64,000 nucleotides of DNA from Girardinichthys multiradiatus (lineage: Eukaryota; Chordata; Actinopteri; Cyprinodontiformes; Goodeidae), in the NCBI RefSeq assembly GCF_021462225.1, contig NC_061795.1, positions 1,999,001-2,063,000 on the forward strand, read 5' to 3'. Position 1 is the first letter of the stretch. Every line of letters begins with the position of its first letter. Below are positions 36,301-47,417 of the stretch, in pieces. Position numbers and translations under genes: made by a program. Under the pieces are notes generated by a model. The model saw only the letters and a program-made list of their open reading frames with translations, was not told the origin of the DNA and did no database searches.

Positions 36301-39277
36301 TAATGTCATGATTGGAAAAATATGTTTTAACAATTTACAAGTTATGCACCATATCATCTCATGGCAAGTAACTGATGTTCTCCTGGGTTTGTTCTAGGCA
36401 ACATCTTCATTTCACGCAAATCTGTAGGGAGCTGTGAGGAGTCTGATGAGGACGATGGACTAACGACCAGCGTTGTCTACAAAATTGGTAAGCAAGCCTC
36501 TCCTGAATGTTTGCCTCAGTTGATGAAATACTTTTTGTAATATTCTAATTATAAATCCTTTCTGTTGGTATATCAGGCGATCTTGGTCACGTGACTCGAG
36601 TAAACAATCCACAGGTGGAAGAGGGGGACAGCAGATATCTGGCCAATGAAGTTCTGCAAGAGGTATTCATTTTGACTGAAAACAAAGCTTTCATTTTACA
36701 AGCGGTGCCTCTCTAAACAAAGTCTTTCTACCTGTTCTGTCTGTCTCTCCAGGACTACAGTACCTTGACAAAGGCAGACATCTTTGCTTTGGCTCTGACC
36801 GTGGTCAGTGCTTCGGGAGCCGAACCTCTACCCAGCAACGGTGAAAAGTGGCATGAAATCAGGCGGGGAAAATTACCCTTCATCCCACAAGTGCTTTCTA
36901 TAGATTTCCTCGGTTTGCTCAAGGTAACTGGCAACATTGTTGTTTTGTCTTTGGTTATAGTCCTCAAATATCATTAGACCCATTTTTAACTCATGTAAGA
37001 GTATGATGTTCTTTTAGACTTTTAGTTACATCACCAGAAGTTTCCTTCTCAAGTATAGATGCACTAATCAGTGTTTTTTGTTTGTTTTAAATAAAGATAA
37101 GATCATCACAGAATGACAAATTATTTTAAGCTACATTTTATTTAGCATCTTATATTACAAAGCAGTAGTCTCCATACGTATATCCCTGTAAAATATCATT
37201 TCTTACCAAAAACTCAGGGATTTCCATAAGGCTGACATTTCCAAATCTAACATGTTTGTAAACATGTGTTGTGAATTGGCGCTATATAAATAAAACAGAT
37301 TTAAAATTCCGAGTAAAGCAGCAACTTTGCTTTAACACATCCAACCTCCTTGTTGTCTGCTGAAACTCTTACTCTCTCACAACCTGAAGGAGTCGTAGAC
37401 ATGTCTCCACATGTTGCAGAAAAGAGCTTCTTACACTTCTGCACCGATTGAAAATGGTTAACTTTGAGACTTCACTCAGTAACGGCATCCACACCTAGGA
37501 GTGGTGGATTATCTGATGGTGCTTAGTTATCGTGTTTTTACCAATTTTGGGGGGGGGGGGTTGTTTAGTTACAGACTGGCCATTTATGGAACAGGACTGA
37601 TAAAGATGAATGCTTTTTAGCATCAAACAAATACAGTGTTATCAACTGACTTTATAGTTTGCCTAAATATTAAATGTAATTTAATCTTGGAACATTAGTG
37701 AAGAAACTGGACGATTCTGGTCACCAATCCACCTCTCGTGCATCGCTATTTTTTCATCATTTTATTCAATGCTAAGTTAAATTAAACTTTTAATTAGTTG
37801 ATGAGATAAAATTGGTTTGATGGCTAAAATGACCGTAGTTTGAGTATGTTTTCGTTGATGGTTTTCTTTTTTTTTTTTTTGGACTGACCAAACGAGTGAA
37901 AACTGCAGACGAAATCATGTATTCAACCATTTTTGATTCAGTTGTTACACATGATTATAACTGTTGGTCATCCATTGGTGCTGTCTTAGATTTTCACTCA
38001 GCTATTTAACTTTCCTTTTCTAATTGTATCTTCTTGTTTTATATTTCAGCTCATGATCCATCCTGACCCAACCAAACGACCGTCGACCTCTGACCTCATC
38101 AAACACCCGGTGCTTCTGACAGCTGCTAGAATGAGTGCAGACCAGCTCCGGGTTGAGCTCAACGCAGAGAAATTTAAGAATGCTCTGCTTCAAAAGTAAG
38201 TAGAGCAAAGAACGATTTCCAGTAAAGGAGTGGCTTGTTATGGGTGTTGTCTGTGAAAACACAATGATTTCAAGTTTTAACACCAAAATAAAAGTATAAC
38301 ACAATCTAACTTAGAATAGGATAGAAAAGACACATTGACAACATAATAAAGAAGACAATCCTTAATCCTGAGAAATGAAGTAGGTTGATCTTGTGCTGGT
38401 TGGGGGGAGAATGGATGCAAATAGTGCATTTGTTTTTGAATTGTCTATTTTCACTGTCTACGTTTGCGGCGAATGACAAACTGCCAGTGTGTCGTTGGCA
38501 TGTAGATGAGAGTTACATGGCGGACATACTGGGACCTGGTGGTCTTCCTGTTGATGTTGAACGTCTACAATATCATACCGCCTCAGTTTGGAAACGTAGC
38601 AGAAAATCAGATTGGGGGCCACAGCTTGCGGCTTCCGGACCCTGTTGCTCTATGCCATTCTCGTCTTTATAAAGTAACACAGGTGTAACTAGCTGGTAGC
38701 AGGTTATGTCATTTCAGATGAGCTGAGTACGAAGGTGAGATTTAGACTTGGAGCATCTGCTCAGTCAACAGCAGGATCACTACACTAAGTTTGTCCGAGC
38801 CTTAATGTTCTGAAAACAATGTATGTTCTGTTTAGAGAGGGGAACATGCAGCATTTTTTCAGCCAGCTCTTTAGCAGTGGACAGCAACAGGTGGTGCAGG
38901 GTGGCAGTGCTATGTTACTCTAGGTTTCATACTTCTGGAGAAAACTTAAGTCACACCAGCGTTTCTCTGGCTTCTCAGTAAAAGATCATTAAACAGTAGT
39001 GATATAATGGAGAGTTAGTGGTTTCTTGATAAGGGTAACTGGCCATGGATGAAGCTTTAAAATATTCTCCTGATGCTTTGAGTTCAAACATCTAATTATC
39101 TCCTCCGTTGTCTTTCTCAGAGAGCTGAAGAAAGCCCAGCAAGCCAGAGCGGCGGCTGAAGAGAAGGTTTTGTCGACTGACAGGATCTTGACCCGCTCCA
39201 CGCTCCAGTCCAACCCTAGAACTTCTAGGCTCATCGGAAAGAAGATGAATCGATCAGTCAGCCTTACGATCTACTGA
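33366..39277 (+). CDS. wee1: Wee1-like protein kinase, 10 coding exons, 618 aa
   Basis: Nuclear kinase that phosphorylates CDK1 on Tyr15 and delays mitotic entry. Exons: 33366-33851, 34304-34515, 34937-35003, 35714-35886, 36007-36275, 36398-36487, 36577-36662, 36753-36923, 38050-38195, 39121-39277; total 1857 nt, in frame, GT-AG throughout. The N-terminal regulatory part (1-255) is rich in Ser-Pro/Thr-Pro and keeps NPFTPDSLL and [11 protein letters not shown]. The kinase domain starts at about 272: glycine loop GSGEFG (279-284), Lys301 in YAIKRSK, catalytic Asp399 in HMDIKPSN, and DLG (not DFG) as in all WEE1 kinases. The C-terminus [17 protein letters not shown] matches human WEE1 (646 aa). 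The ATG at 33366 is the first in frame and begins [16 protein letters not shown] hairpin MITE sits in intron 2. Confidence 0.97.
34624..34760. mobile_element. Foldback hairpin element (MITE-like) in wee1 intron 2
   Basis: Arms 34624-34680 and 34704-34760 are 57 bp each and inverse to each other with only two mismatches, around a 23-nt loop. The ends read acaggt and acctgt. No convincing target duplication seen. Arm similarity implies recent arrival or active maintenance. It is transcribed with wee1 pre-mRNA. Confidence 0.85.
36924..38049. other. wee1: wee1 intron 8
   Basis: The longest wee1 intron. It holds a 12-nt G run (37549-37560) and a T run near 37867. No transposon recognised. Confidence 0.5.
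38196..39120. other. wee1: wee1 intron 9
   Basis: No repeat or additional exon recognised. The open frame at 38385-38672 lacks splice or family support. Confidence 0.45.
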
Positions 39278-40310
39278 CATTTTGCTTCTACAGGAATTCA
39301 AACACAAAGGTTCATGGATCTCTAAAGTAGACCTGTTTAGGTGAACTGGTCTTGTTTTTCCTTTTTGGAGAAGAACCCTGTTCGTTATGTCGGGATCTTC
39401 TGGCCAACCCCAGCTGTAGACTGTTGCTACACTAAACTGGAAGTTTTCTCAATAAACTCTTGTGTAGTTCAGCCCCATTTCTGTTGGGCCCTTTTTCCTT
39501 CGAGGGGAAAAAAAAACTTTATTGTTTCCTTAAAGGTAGTTGCTTTACCTTTCACACTCAGTCATTCCTTAAGTTTGCAAAGACATCAGGTTCTCTCCAG
39601 GACTGCCGTTGCACTTCCCTGGACTGAGCCCAAGCTTGTTGGCAGCAGATCCAAGCTGCAGCGAAGTTCTCTTCAGGGTGAATGTACTTGCCTTAGCCGT
39701 GTGCACCTTACTGCCTGTCACAAGCCTGATGCTGGGTACCTGATGGTCTGAAAACTGACGATGTCTGTTTGTAAAGGAGCACTTTGGAGGTGGATAGTAG
39801 TACATGTGGTATTACTATTTACCACAGCATTTAAAGGAAAAAGTATCTTGCTGCTATTAATGTTTTGTATGTGTCGGGGCTTTACTCAAAGTTTGGATCG
39901 TTCTTGAGATTGTTGGCTCTTACTTTGAAGTGACAGGAGTCAATTGGCACCTGTTAAAACCTGCTTTAGTTTTCTTTTTGGATCATGTGATCTGAGGACT
40001 TCATTCTGTCTGTCTGAATAACCGAAACCAGTAACCTGACTCATTATTTGAGGTTTGGATGGATCCACGCTTTGATTTAGTTTCCCTGTTGATCTGTGCC
40101 GCCAGCCCCACCTGTAGCATTAGAACAATCATCGTCCTGTCCTTTGGTTGCTCATCTGTTCTTCTGTCCTGCCACCAGCTTCACAAAGCTCCTCGTCTTA
40201 TTGTTGAAATGATTTCTCATCTTCATGTTCCTATAAACCCTAACACAGAAAGCTTTGATTCTGTAACATGTACATATGTTCTGTAATAAATCTTTTTCTT
40301 TTATTAGTGA
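39278..40310 (+). terminator. wee1: wee1 3' UTR with polyadenylation signals
   Basis: AATAAA at 39451-39456 and at 40285-40290, the latter just before a LINE fragment begins. A long 3' UTR of about 1.0 kb is therefore likely, with a shorter form possible. Further AATAAA-like signals at about 41445 lie beyond the LINE insertion and could be the original distal site. Confidence 0.55.
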
Positions 40311-40318
40311 TTTAAATT

Positions 40319-41345
40319 TTGCCTGTAAGACTTTATTTCTCCTTAAATGGCAATAAGTTAAAAACAAGAGGAGAGCGGAGCAGGAGTTTGGCCCGCATTG
40401 CCGGCACTAAGTCGGACCTGTTCCCAGTGCATGTTGGACTCTGGCAGGGCTGCCCTTTGTCACCGGTCCTGTTCATAACTTTTATGGACAGGATTTCTAG
40501 ACGCAGCCAAGGGCCAGAGGGGGTCTGGTTTGGGGACCAGTGGATTTCGTCTCTTCTTTTTGCAGATGACGTGGTCCTGCTGGCCCCCTCTAGCCAAGAA
40601 GTACAGCATGCGCTGTGGCGGTTTGCAGCCGAGTGTGAAGCGGCTGGGATGAAGATCAGCTCCTCCAAGTCCGAGGCCATGGTTCTCGACCGGAAAAGGG
40701 TGGCTTGTCCTCTTCAGGTTGGAGGGGAGTTCCTGCCTCAAGTGGAGGAGTTTAAGTATTTCGGGGTCTTGTTCACGAGTGAGAGAAGAATGGAGCAGGA
40801 GATCGACAGACGGATCGGTGCGGCTGCTGCAGTAATGGGGGCGCTGTGCCGGTCCGTTGTGGTGAAGAGAGAACTGAGTCGAAAAGCAAAGCTCTCGATT
40901 TACCGGTCGGTCTACGTTCCTACCCTCACCTATGGCCATGAACTTTGGGTCATGACTGAAAGAACGAGATCCCGGATACAAGCGGCTGAAATGAGCTTCC
41001 TCCGTAGGGTGGCCGGGCACTCCCTTAGAGATAGGGTGAGGAGCTCGGCCATCCGGGAGGAGCTCGGAGTAGAGCTGCTGCTCCTCCACATCGAGAGGAG
41101 CCAGTTGAGGTGGCTCGGGCATCTATACCGGATGCCTCCTGGACGCCTTCCTTGGGACGTGTTCCAGGCACGTCCCACCGGGAAGAGGCCCAGGGGACGG
41201 CCCAGGACACGCTGGAGGGACTATTGTCTCTCGGCTGGCCTGGGAACGCCTTCGGCTCCCCCCGGAGGAGCTGGAGGAGGTGTCTGGAGAGAGGGACGTC
41301 TGCTGACCCCGCGACCCGGTCCCGGATAAGTGGAAGAGTACGAGT
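40319..41345 (+). pseudogene. LINE reverse transcriptase C-terminal fragment
   Basis: A single 336-aa open frame starts in the middle of an RT domain: GCPLSPVLFITFMDRISRRS, then the catalytic box FADDVVLLAPS, then AAGMKISSSKSEAMVLDR and EEFKYFGVLFTSE, followed by the C-terminal YGHELWVMTERTRSRIQAAE and RPRGRPRTRWRDY. The endonuclease and the first RT blocks are missing (5' truncation). A frame change near 41250 spoils the last residues, where the usual WERLG region should be. Very common fish LINE; clade (RTE or I/Nimb type) not decided. Confidence 0.8.
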
Positions 41346-41589
41346 ACAAGAGAAGAGGTCTTCAAAAGTTTTCTCGTGGTACAAAAGATCAAAAAACCAG
41401 TTAATACATGCAGAAAGTTGGTCAGCATTTACTGGTGCTGTTATGCTAATAAAGATCTTCCATTGATTTTGAAGAAAGGAAATGGATGTTCTTTGAAATA
41501 TTGAAGTTGTGAATAAACACTTGTCAAACTTAATACTTTACCTTTGAGACAGATGTGTCATTTCCTATTTATATCGCATGTTTTCACAG

Positions 41590-42900
41590 ACCTGTCACAG
41601 TGTGATTCACAAGAAGAGTAACTCAACAAAATACACAGCAATGTACAGTACAGAAAAAGCACAATCCAATCATAAATTTGTCATACAAGCTATTTGGAAT
41701 ACAAATGTCTTTAGCTGCTGAGTCCAAAGTCTGTAGGAGAGATAGGCAATGCATTCCACAGTCTGGGTGCAACAGCCTCAAAAGATCTGTCTCCTTGAGT
41801 TCTGGAGCAGGTGTGGAAACCATTAGGTTTTGATTTGACCTCAGACTAGGGGAAGAGGTATATATATATTTGAATCAAATCACAAATATAGGAAGGAGCC
41901 TAACCATGTGAAACTAAACATTTTAAAATGAAACCTAGATCTTATTGGCAGCCTGTGTAACAACCTTAAAATGGATTACATGAGCTCCTCTGAGTGAGTC
42001 AGTGTCACAGCTCAGTTTTGAACAGCCTGAGGATGAGCCTGCCCCTTACTGAAACAAGTAAACAGACCATTACAATTGTCCAGTCATGTAGAGACAAAAG
42101 CATGACTTATCTTTTCAGTTCACTTGTGGACAACATTGATCTTAAGTTTTGAGATGTTCCTCAAATGCTATTTAATGTCAGGCATGGCACTGCCCCGTGC
42201 AATAATCAAAGTTTCATTTATGTCTGGATTTCGCTGTTAAGTAGTTGTTATTCAACCATTGCTTTATGTTTATTCAAAGAGAATAGTTTGTGAACCTCAG
42301 GAGGCTTAAATGAGCAGTAGAGGTGGATATTATTAGCAAAAAGATGATAGGAAACTAAACTGCTGAATTATCTGACCTAAAGGAAGAATCTTTACTAAAA
42401 CAAAAGAAGTCCCAGCATGGAGCCATGAGGAACTCCACATAACAGCTCTGTAGATTCAGACATAATCTGGTTTGCAGGAACACTAAAACTCCTTACAGAT
42501 ATTTTGGATGAAAACCACCTTAGAACATACCCAGACATCCCTACTAGATCCCTTAGTGTGTTTATCAGGATAGCGTGATTACCAGTGTCAAAAGCTGGAG
42601 AAAGGTCTAACAAGGCCAGGACTGTATTCTCCAGAATGTGCTGACATAACATCACTGGTAACTTTAAGTAGTACTGTTTCAGTGGAATGTATTTTATGAA
42701 AACCAGATTGGAAAAGGTCATAGATGTTTTTACCAAGTAGGCTGTACGTTGTGCAGACACTACCTTCTCAAAAAGCTTGAACATAAAAGGAAGTTTGGAA
42801 ATTGCCCTATAATTCTGATGTAATGTTGGATCCTTTTTCAGCCTTGGTTTCACAATAGCATGTTTTAAAAAGGTAGGAACACTGTGGTAAAAGGAAAAAC
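41590..42900 (-). pseudogene. L2-like LINE remnant
   Basis: Minus-strand frame 42853-42395 keeps RT blocks NYRAISKLPFMFKLFEKVV, LALLDLSPAFDTGNHAIL, LRWFSSKISVRSFSV and LLCGVPHGSMLGLLLF. Farther on, at about 41820-41720, the typical C-terminal region is read across frames (CSRTQGDRSFEAVAPRLWNA, then PIS). The ADD box is lost to decay in the middle. Old, multiply frameshifted copy. Confidence 0.75.
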
Positions 42901-43059
42901 ACTAAAAAGGTTTACAACCCAAGAGCCAATAGTATCAAATACTCTGATAAAAAGACTCATAAAAAAATCTTATTAGAAACAAACTTGTTGGTTTAATTCA
43001 AATCATTTGTAAATAATTATGAGCTGAACTATTCAGCAACAAGTATATTGGGATATCCG

Positions 43060-43222
43060 TCCACCACATCTGTTTAGCAAGTTATTTTTGACAGTTCTTG
43101 GCAAAACACTTAAAGCTCAGTCAGATTGTATGGAGAATTTAAGCATTGTCACAGACTTTCAGTTGAATTTAGGTCTGGACTTTGACTGGGCCATTCAAAC
43201 ATATGAATATGCTCTACTTGCC
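43060..43222 (-). mobile_element. Short family-E Tc1 fragment
   Basis: Contains ttgaatttaggtctggactt and tgactgggccattcaaacat, the minus-strand reading of the C-terminal end of the family-E transposase. Only about 160 bp remain. Confidence 0.55.
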
Positions 43223-43375
43223 GAAGCTGGCAAGTAGAAAGTACTAGCAGGCCACAAAAAGTTGATTTAAAAAAAATAAAAATGTTAAAATTATTAAGTA
43301 ATTTTATTTTGTATTTTTCCCTAGCCAATAAAAAACTAAAGATACAAAATCAGTTTAGATCCAAAACATAAGAAA

Positions 43376-43500
43376 AGGTTGCCGTTTGTATTTGAACCAC
43401 AGAGGTTCTGGGTTCAAATACATCATGGAGTTTGCATGTTCTCCCCGTGTGTGTGTGGGCTCTGTGTGTTGACTGGAAGGGATAAATAGGGTTGAAAAAT
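43376..43500 (+). repeat. SINE-like fragment
   Basis: gggttcaaat resembles a tRNA-type B box and is followed by ggagtttgcatgttctcccc, a stretch typical of fish tRNA-derived SINEs. No A box or tail is clear, so it is a fragment. Confidence 0.45.
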
Positions 43501-43689
43501 GTGCACAAGTAACAGGGATAAACTCAACCTTGAAGGCAATTGTGAAGCAAAGCCAATTGAAAGGTTTGTGGGAGATTCACAATGCCAATAGGCTCAGGAC
43601 AAAACTAACTGTTACTCAGTGGTTGAAAGTCCTTTTTCAGATAAAAGTAAATCATGCCCTTCATTTCAAAATCAAGGTCCCAGAATATA

Positions 43690-45299
43690 CAGGTCCTTCT
43701 CAAAATATTAGCATATTGTGATAAAGTTCATTATTTTCCATAATGTCATGATGAAAATTTAACATTTATATATTTTAGATTCATTGCACACTAACTGAAA
43801 TATTTCAGGTCTTTTATTGTCTTAATACGGATGATTTTGGCATACAGCTCATGAAAACCCAAAATTCCTATCTCACAAAATTAGCATATTATTAAAAGGG
43901 TCTCTAAACGAGCTATGAACCTAATCATCTGAATCAACGAGTTAACTCTAAACACCTGCAAACGATTCCTGAGGCCTTTAAAACTCCCAGCCTGGTTCAT
44001 CACTCAAAACCCCAATCATGGGTAAGACTGCCGACCTGACTGCTGTCCAGAAGGCCACTATTGACACCCTCAAGCAAGAGGGTAAGACACAGAAAGACAT
44101 TTCTGAACGAATAGGCTGTTCCCAGAGTGCTGTATCAAGGCACCTCAGTGGGAAGTCTGTGGGAAGGAAAAAGTGTGGCAGAAAACGCTGCACAACGAGA
44201 AGAGGTGACCGGACCCTGAGGAAGATTGTGGAGAAGGGCCGATTCCAGACCTTGGGGGACCTGCGGAAGCAGTGGACTGAGTCTGGAGTAGAAACATCCA
44301 GAGCCACCGTGCACAGGCGTGTGCAGGAAATGGGCTACAGGTGCCGCATTCCCCAGGTCAAGCCCCTTTTGAACCAGAAACAGCGGCAGAAGCGCCTGAC
44401 CTGGGCTACAGAGAAGCAGCACTGGACTGTTGCTCAGTGGTCCAAAGTACTTTTTTCGGATGAAAGCAAATTCTGCATGTCATTCGGAAATCAAGGTGCC
44501 AGAGTCTGGAGGAAGACTGGGGAGAAGGAAATGCCAAAATGCCAGAAGTCCAGTGTCAAGTACCCACAGTCAGTGATGGTCTGGGGTGACGTGTCAGCTG
44601 CTGGTGTTGGTCCACTGTGTTTTATCAAGGGCAGGGTCAATGCAGCTAGCTATCAGGAGATTTTGGAGCACTTCATGCTTCCATCTGCTGAAAAGCTTTA
44701 TGGAGATGAAGATTTCATTTTTCAGCACGACCTGGCACCTGCTCACAGTGCCAAAACCACTGGTAAATGGTTTACTGACCATGGTATCACTGTGCTCAAT
44801 TGGCCTGCCAACTCTCCTGACCTGAACCCCATAGAGAATCTGTGGGATATTGTGAAGAGAACGTTGAGAGACTCAAGACCCAACACTCTGGATGAGCTAA
44901 AGGCCGCTATCGAAGCATCCTGGGCCTCCATAAGACCTCAGCAGTGCCACAGGCTGATTGCCTCCATGCCACGCCGCATTGAAGCAGTCATTTCTGCCAA
45001 AGGATTCCCGACCAAGTATTGAGTGCATAACTGTACATGATTATTTGATGGTTGACGTTTTTTGTATTAAAAACACTTTTCTTTTATTGGTTGGATGAAA
45101 TATGGTAATTTTGTGAGATAGGAATTTTGGGTTTTCATGAGCTGTATGCCAAAATCATCCGTATTAAGACAATAAAAGACCTGAAATATTTCAGTTAGTG
45201 TGCAATGAATCTAAAATATATGAATGTTAAATTTTCATCATGACATTATGGAAAATAATGAACTTTATCACAATATGCTAATATTTTGAGAAGGACCTG
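43690..45299 (+). mobile_element. Tc1-like transposon, family A, copy 3 (complete)
   Basis: 1610 bp between TA at 43688-43689 and 45300-45301, with the caggtccttctcaaaatatt end and its inverse and long terminal repeats. It is inserted in an older Tc1. It is the only family-A copy here that is both full-length and catalytically complete. Confidence 0.96.
44018..45022 (+). CDS. Tc1-like transposase, family A copy 3 (334 aa, triad complete)
   Basis: Full-length transposase. N-terminal paired-type helix-turn-helix (residues 1-55), GRKKCGRKR basic motif (about 50-58), linker VKPLLNQKQRQKRL, then the DD34E core with D in LFSDESKF, D in FQHDLAPAH and E in NPIENLWD. It ends FPTKY like the other copies. 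One oddity is MVWGDVSAAG, where the other two copies have Ala in place of Asp in a core beta strand, so activity is not certain. No stops or frameshifts. Confidence 0.95.
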   Translation: MGKTADLTAVQKATIDTLKQEGKTQKDISERIGCSQSAVSRHLSGKSVGRKKCGRKRCTTRRGDRTLRKIVEKGRFQTLGDLRKQWTESGVETSRATVHRRVQEMGYRCRIPQVKPLLNQKQRQKRLTWATEKQHWTVAQWSKVLFSDESKFCMSFGNQGARVWRKTGEKEMPKCQKSSVKYPQSVMVWGDVSAAGVGPLCFIKGRVNAASYQEILEHFMLPSAEKLYGDEDFIFQHDLAPAHSAKTTGKWFTDHGITVLNWPANSPDLNPIENLWDIVKRTLRDSRPNTLDELKAAIEASWASIRPQQCHRLIASMPRRIEAVISAKGFPTKY

Positions 45300-45430
45300 T
45301 AGAGATATTTGGAAAAGGCATAGAGCGCAGAGTGCTTGATTCAATGTGGAGTTTCCACCATCAGTGAGGATTTCGGGAGCCTTCTGCTTGTCTTGGTCCA
45401 CTTTTATCAGGTCCAAAGTCAGTGCAGCTA

Positions 45431-46977
45431 CAAACCGGATTCCAAAAAAGTTGGGACACTAAACAAATCATGAATAAAAACTGAATGCAATGATGTGGAG
45501 GTGCTAACATCTAATATTTTATTCAGAATAGAACACAAATCACAGATCAAAAGTTTAAACTGAAAGAATGTATCATTTTAAGGGAATAATGTGTTGTTTC
45601 AAAATTACATGGCGTCAACAAATCCCAAAAAAGTTGGGACAAGGCCATTTTTACCACTGTGTGGCACCCCCCCCTTCTTTTTACAACACTCAACAGACGT
45701 CTGGGGACGGAGGAGACCAGTTTCTCAAGTTTAGAAATATAAATGCTCTCCCATTCATGTCTAATACAGGCCTCTAACTGCTCAATCGTCTCGGGCCTTC
45801 TTTGTCGCACCTTCCTCTTTATGATGCGCCAAATGTTTTCTATGGGTGAAAGATCTGGACTGCAGGCTGGCCATTTCAGTACCCGGATCCTTCTTCTATG
45901 CAGCCATGACATTGTAATTGATGCAGAATGTGGTCTGGCATTGTCTTGTTGAAAAACGCAGGGCCCTGAAAGAGATGTCTAGATGGGAGCATATGTTGTT
46001 CTAGAACCTGAGCATAGTTCTCTGCATTGATGGTGCCTTTCCAGATATGTAGGCTGCCCATGCCACACGCACTCATGCAACCCCATACCATCAGAGATGC
46101 AGGCTTCTGAACTGAGCGCTGATAACAACTTGGGTTATTCTTGTCCTCTCTGGTCCAGATGACATGGTGTCCCAGTGGTCCATAAAGAACTTCACATCGT
46201 GACTCATCTGACCACAGAACAGTCTTCCTTTTTGCCACACTCCATTTTAAAAGACCCCTGGCCCAGTGCAAACGTCTGAGCTTGCTTAGAAACGGCTTCC
46301 TCTTTGCACTGTAGAGTTTTAGCCGGCAACGGCGAATGGCACGGTGGATTGTGTTCACCGACAATGTTTTCTGGAAGTATTCCTGAGCCCATGTTGTGAT
46401 TTCCTTGACAGTGGCATTCCTGTTTGAGGTGCAGTGACGTTTAAGGGCCCGGAGATCATAAGATCACGAGCATCCAGTAGAGTAGAGTCTCTCTTTTGAT
46501 GATGTTATGCACGGTTGATGATGATAACTTGAAAGTCTTTGCTATTTTACGCTGGGTAACACCCTTCTGGTATTGCTGCACTATCTTTCTGCGCAACAAT
46601 GGTGGAATTGGTGATCCTCTTACCATCTTGGCTTCAGAGAGACACTGACACTCTGAGAAGCTCTTTTTATACCCAATCATGTTGTCAATTGACCTAATTA
46701 GTGTTCATTGGTCTTCCAGCTGTTTGTTATAAGCTCAATTTCCTTTTTCCAGCCACTTATTGCTACTTGTCCCAACTTTTTTGGGATTTGTTGACGCCAT
46801 GTAATTTTTAAACAACATATTTTTCCCTTAAAATGATACATTCTCTCAGTTTAAACTTTTGATCTGTGATTTGTGTTCTATTCTGAATAAAATATTAGAT
46901 GTTGGCACCTCCACATCATTGCATTCAATTTTATTCACAATTTGTTTAGTGTCCCAACTTTTTTGGAATCCGGTGTG
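45431..46977 (-). mobile_element. Tc1-like transposon, lineage C, with more than 200-bp terminal repeats
   Basis: TA at 45429-45430 and 46978-46979. The ends caaaccggattccaaaaaag and inverse repeat inward for over 200 bp, including a second internal copy of the aaaaagttgggac motif about 200 bp in (45626), the usual two-site binding layout of long-repeat Tc1 elements. 1547 bp, inserted in the same old Tc1 as copy A3. Confidence 0.93.
45547..46626 (-). pseudogene. Lineage C Tc1 transposase, frameshifted
   Basis: Starts MVRGSPIPPLLRRKIVQQYQ at 46626 with helix-turn-helix IAKTFKLSSSTVHNIIKR; the frame is lost near 46480. A second frame (46364-45876) carries the first Asp in LWSDESRC and MVWGCMSACGMGSL, but the second catalytic Asp region reads FFNKTMPDHI, out of its normal form. 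A third frame (45912-45547) has the Glu in SPIENIW. At least two frameshifts; inactive. Confidence 0.85.
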
Positions 46978-47371
46978 TATCTACCTAGATAGTTTAGAGC
47001 TTTTTCCTTACTCTTGCACTTGAACTTATCAACAGTACTCTGACCTCTGGGGTGGTCACTGACCATTTTAATCAGAATCAGAATCAGAAAAGCTTTATTG
47101 CCAAGTACGTTTTTGGACATACAAGGAATTTGTTTTGGTGTAGTCAGTGCAATACAGTACAAATTAAACAGTATAAACATATCTACAATATAATATAAAT
47201 GTATGTGCACAGGTTTAAGTGAGTGAGAGTAAATGTAGAGCAGTATAAGATGCAAGAGCAATACAACAGTGCAGATGATCATTGTGCAAGTAAAGCAGGA
47301 GTCCAAGCTGAGCGTTAATGTAACACATAGAGTTACAGGTTACAGGTGTCCTGTCAGCAAAAAAAAGGGGT

Positions 47372-47397
47372 GGGGGGGGGGGGGGGGGGGGGGGGGG
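47372..47397 (+). repeat. 26-nt G homopolymer in a G-rich stretch
   Basis: Twenty-six consecutive G with GGGG at 47367-47370 before and several G runs to 47414 after. It lies in the 3' UTR of the minus-strand LINE (C run in its RNA). Copy length in the assembly may be unreliable. Confidence 0.9.
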
Positions 47398-47417
47398 TAT
47401 GGGGGAAAGGGGGAGTG

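Larger units (their letters stand above)
43500..47015 (+). mobile_element. Old Tc1-like element split by two younger Tc1 elements
   Basis: Three pieces read on in order as one decayed transposase related to family A: 43500-43689 (TVTQWLKVLFQIKVNHALHF, the region of the first Asp), 45300-45430 (a tract equivalent to the GVGPLCFIKGRVNAA strand), and 46978-47010 (tatctacctagatagtttag, equivalent to the next codons, YQEILE). The joints are TA sites at 43688-43689/45300-45301 and 45429-45430/46978-46979. Confidence 0.7.

Noticed and set aside
40460..41122. 220-aa minus-strand frame
   Set aside because: Antisense shadow of the LINE reverse transcriptase fragment.
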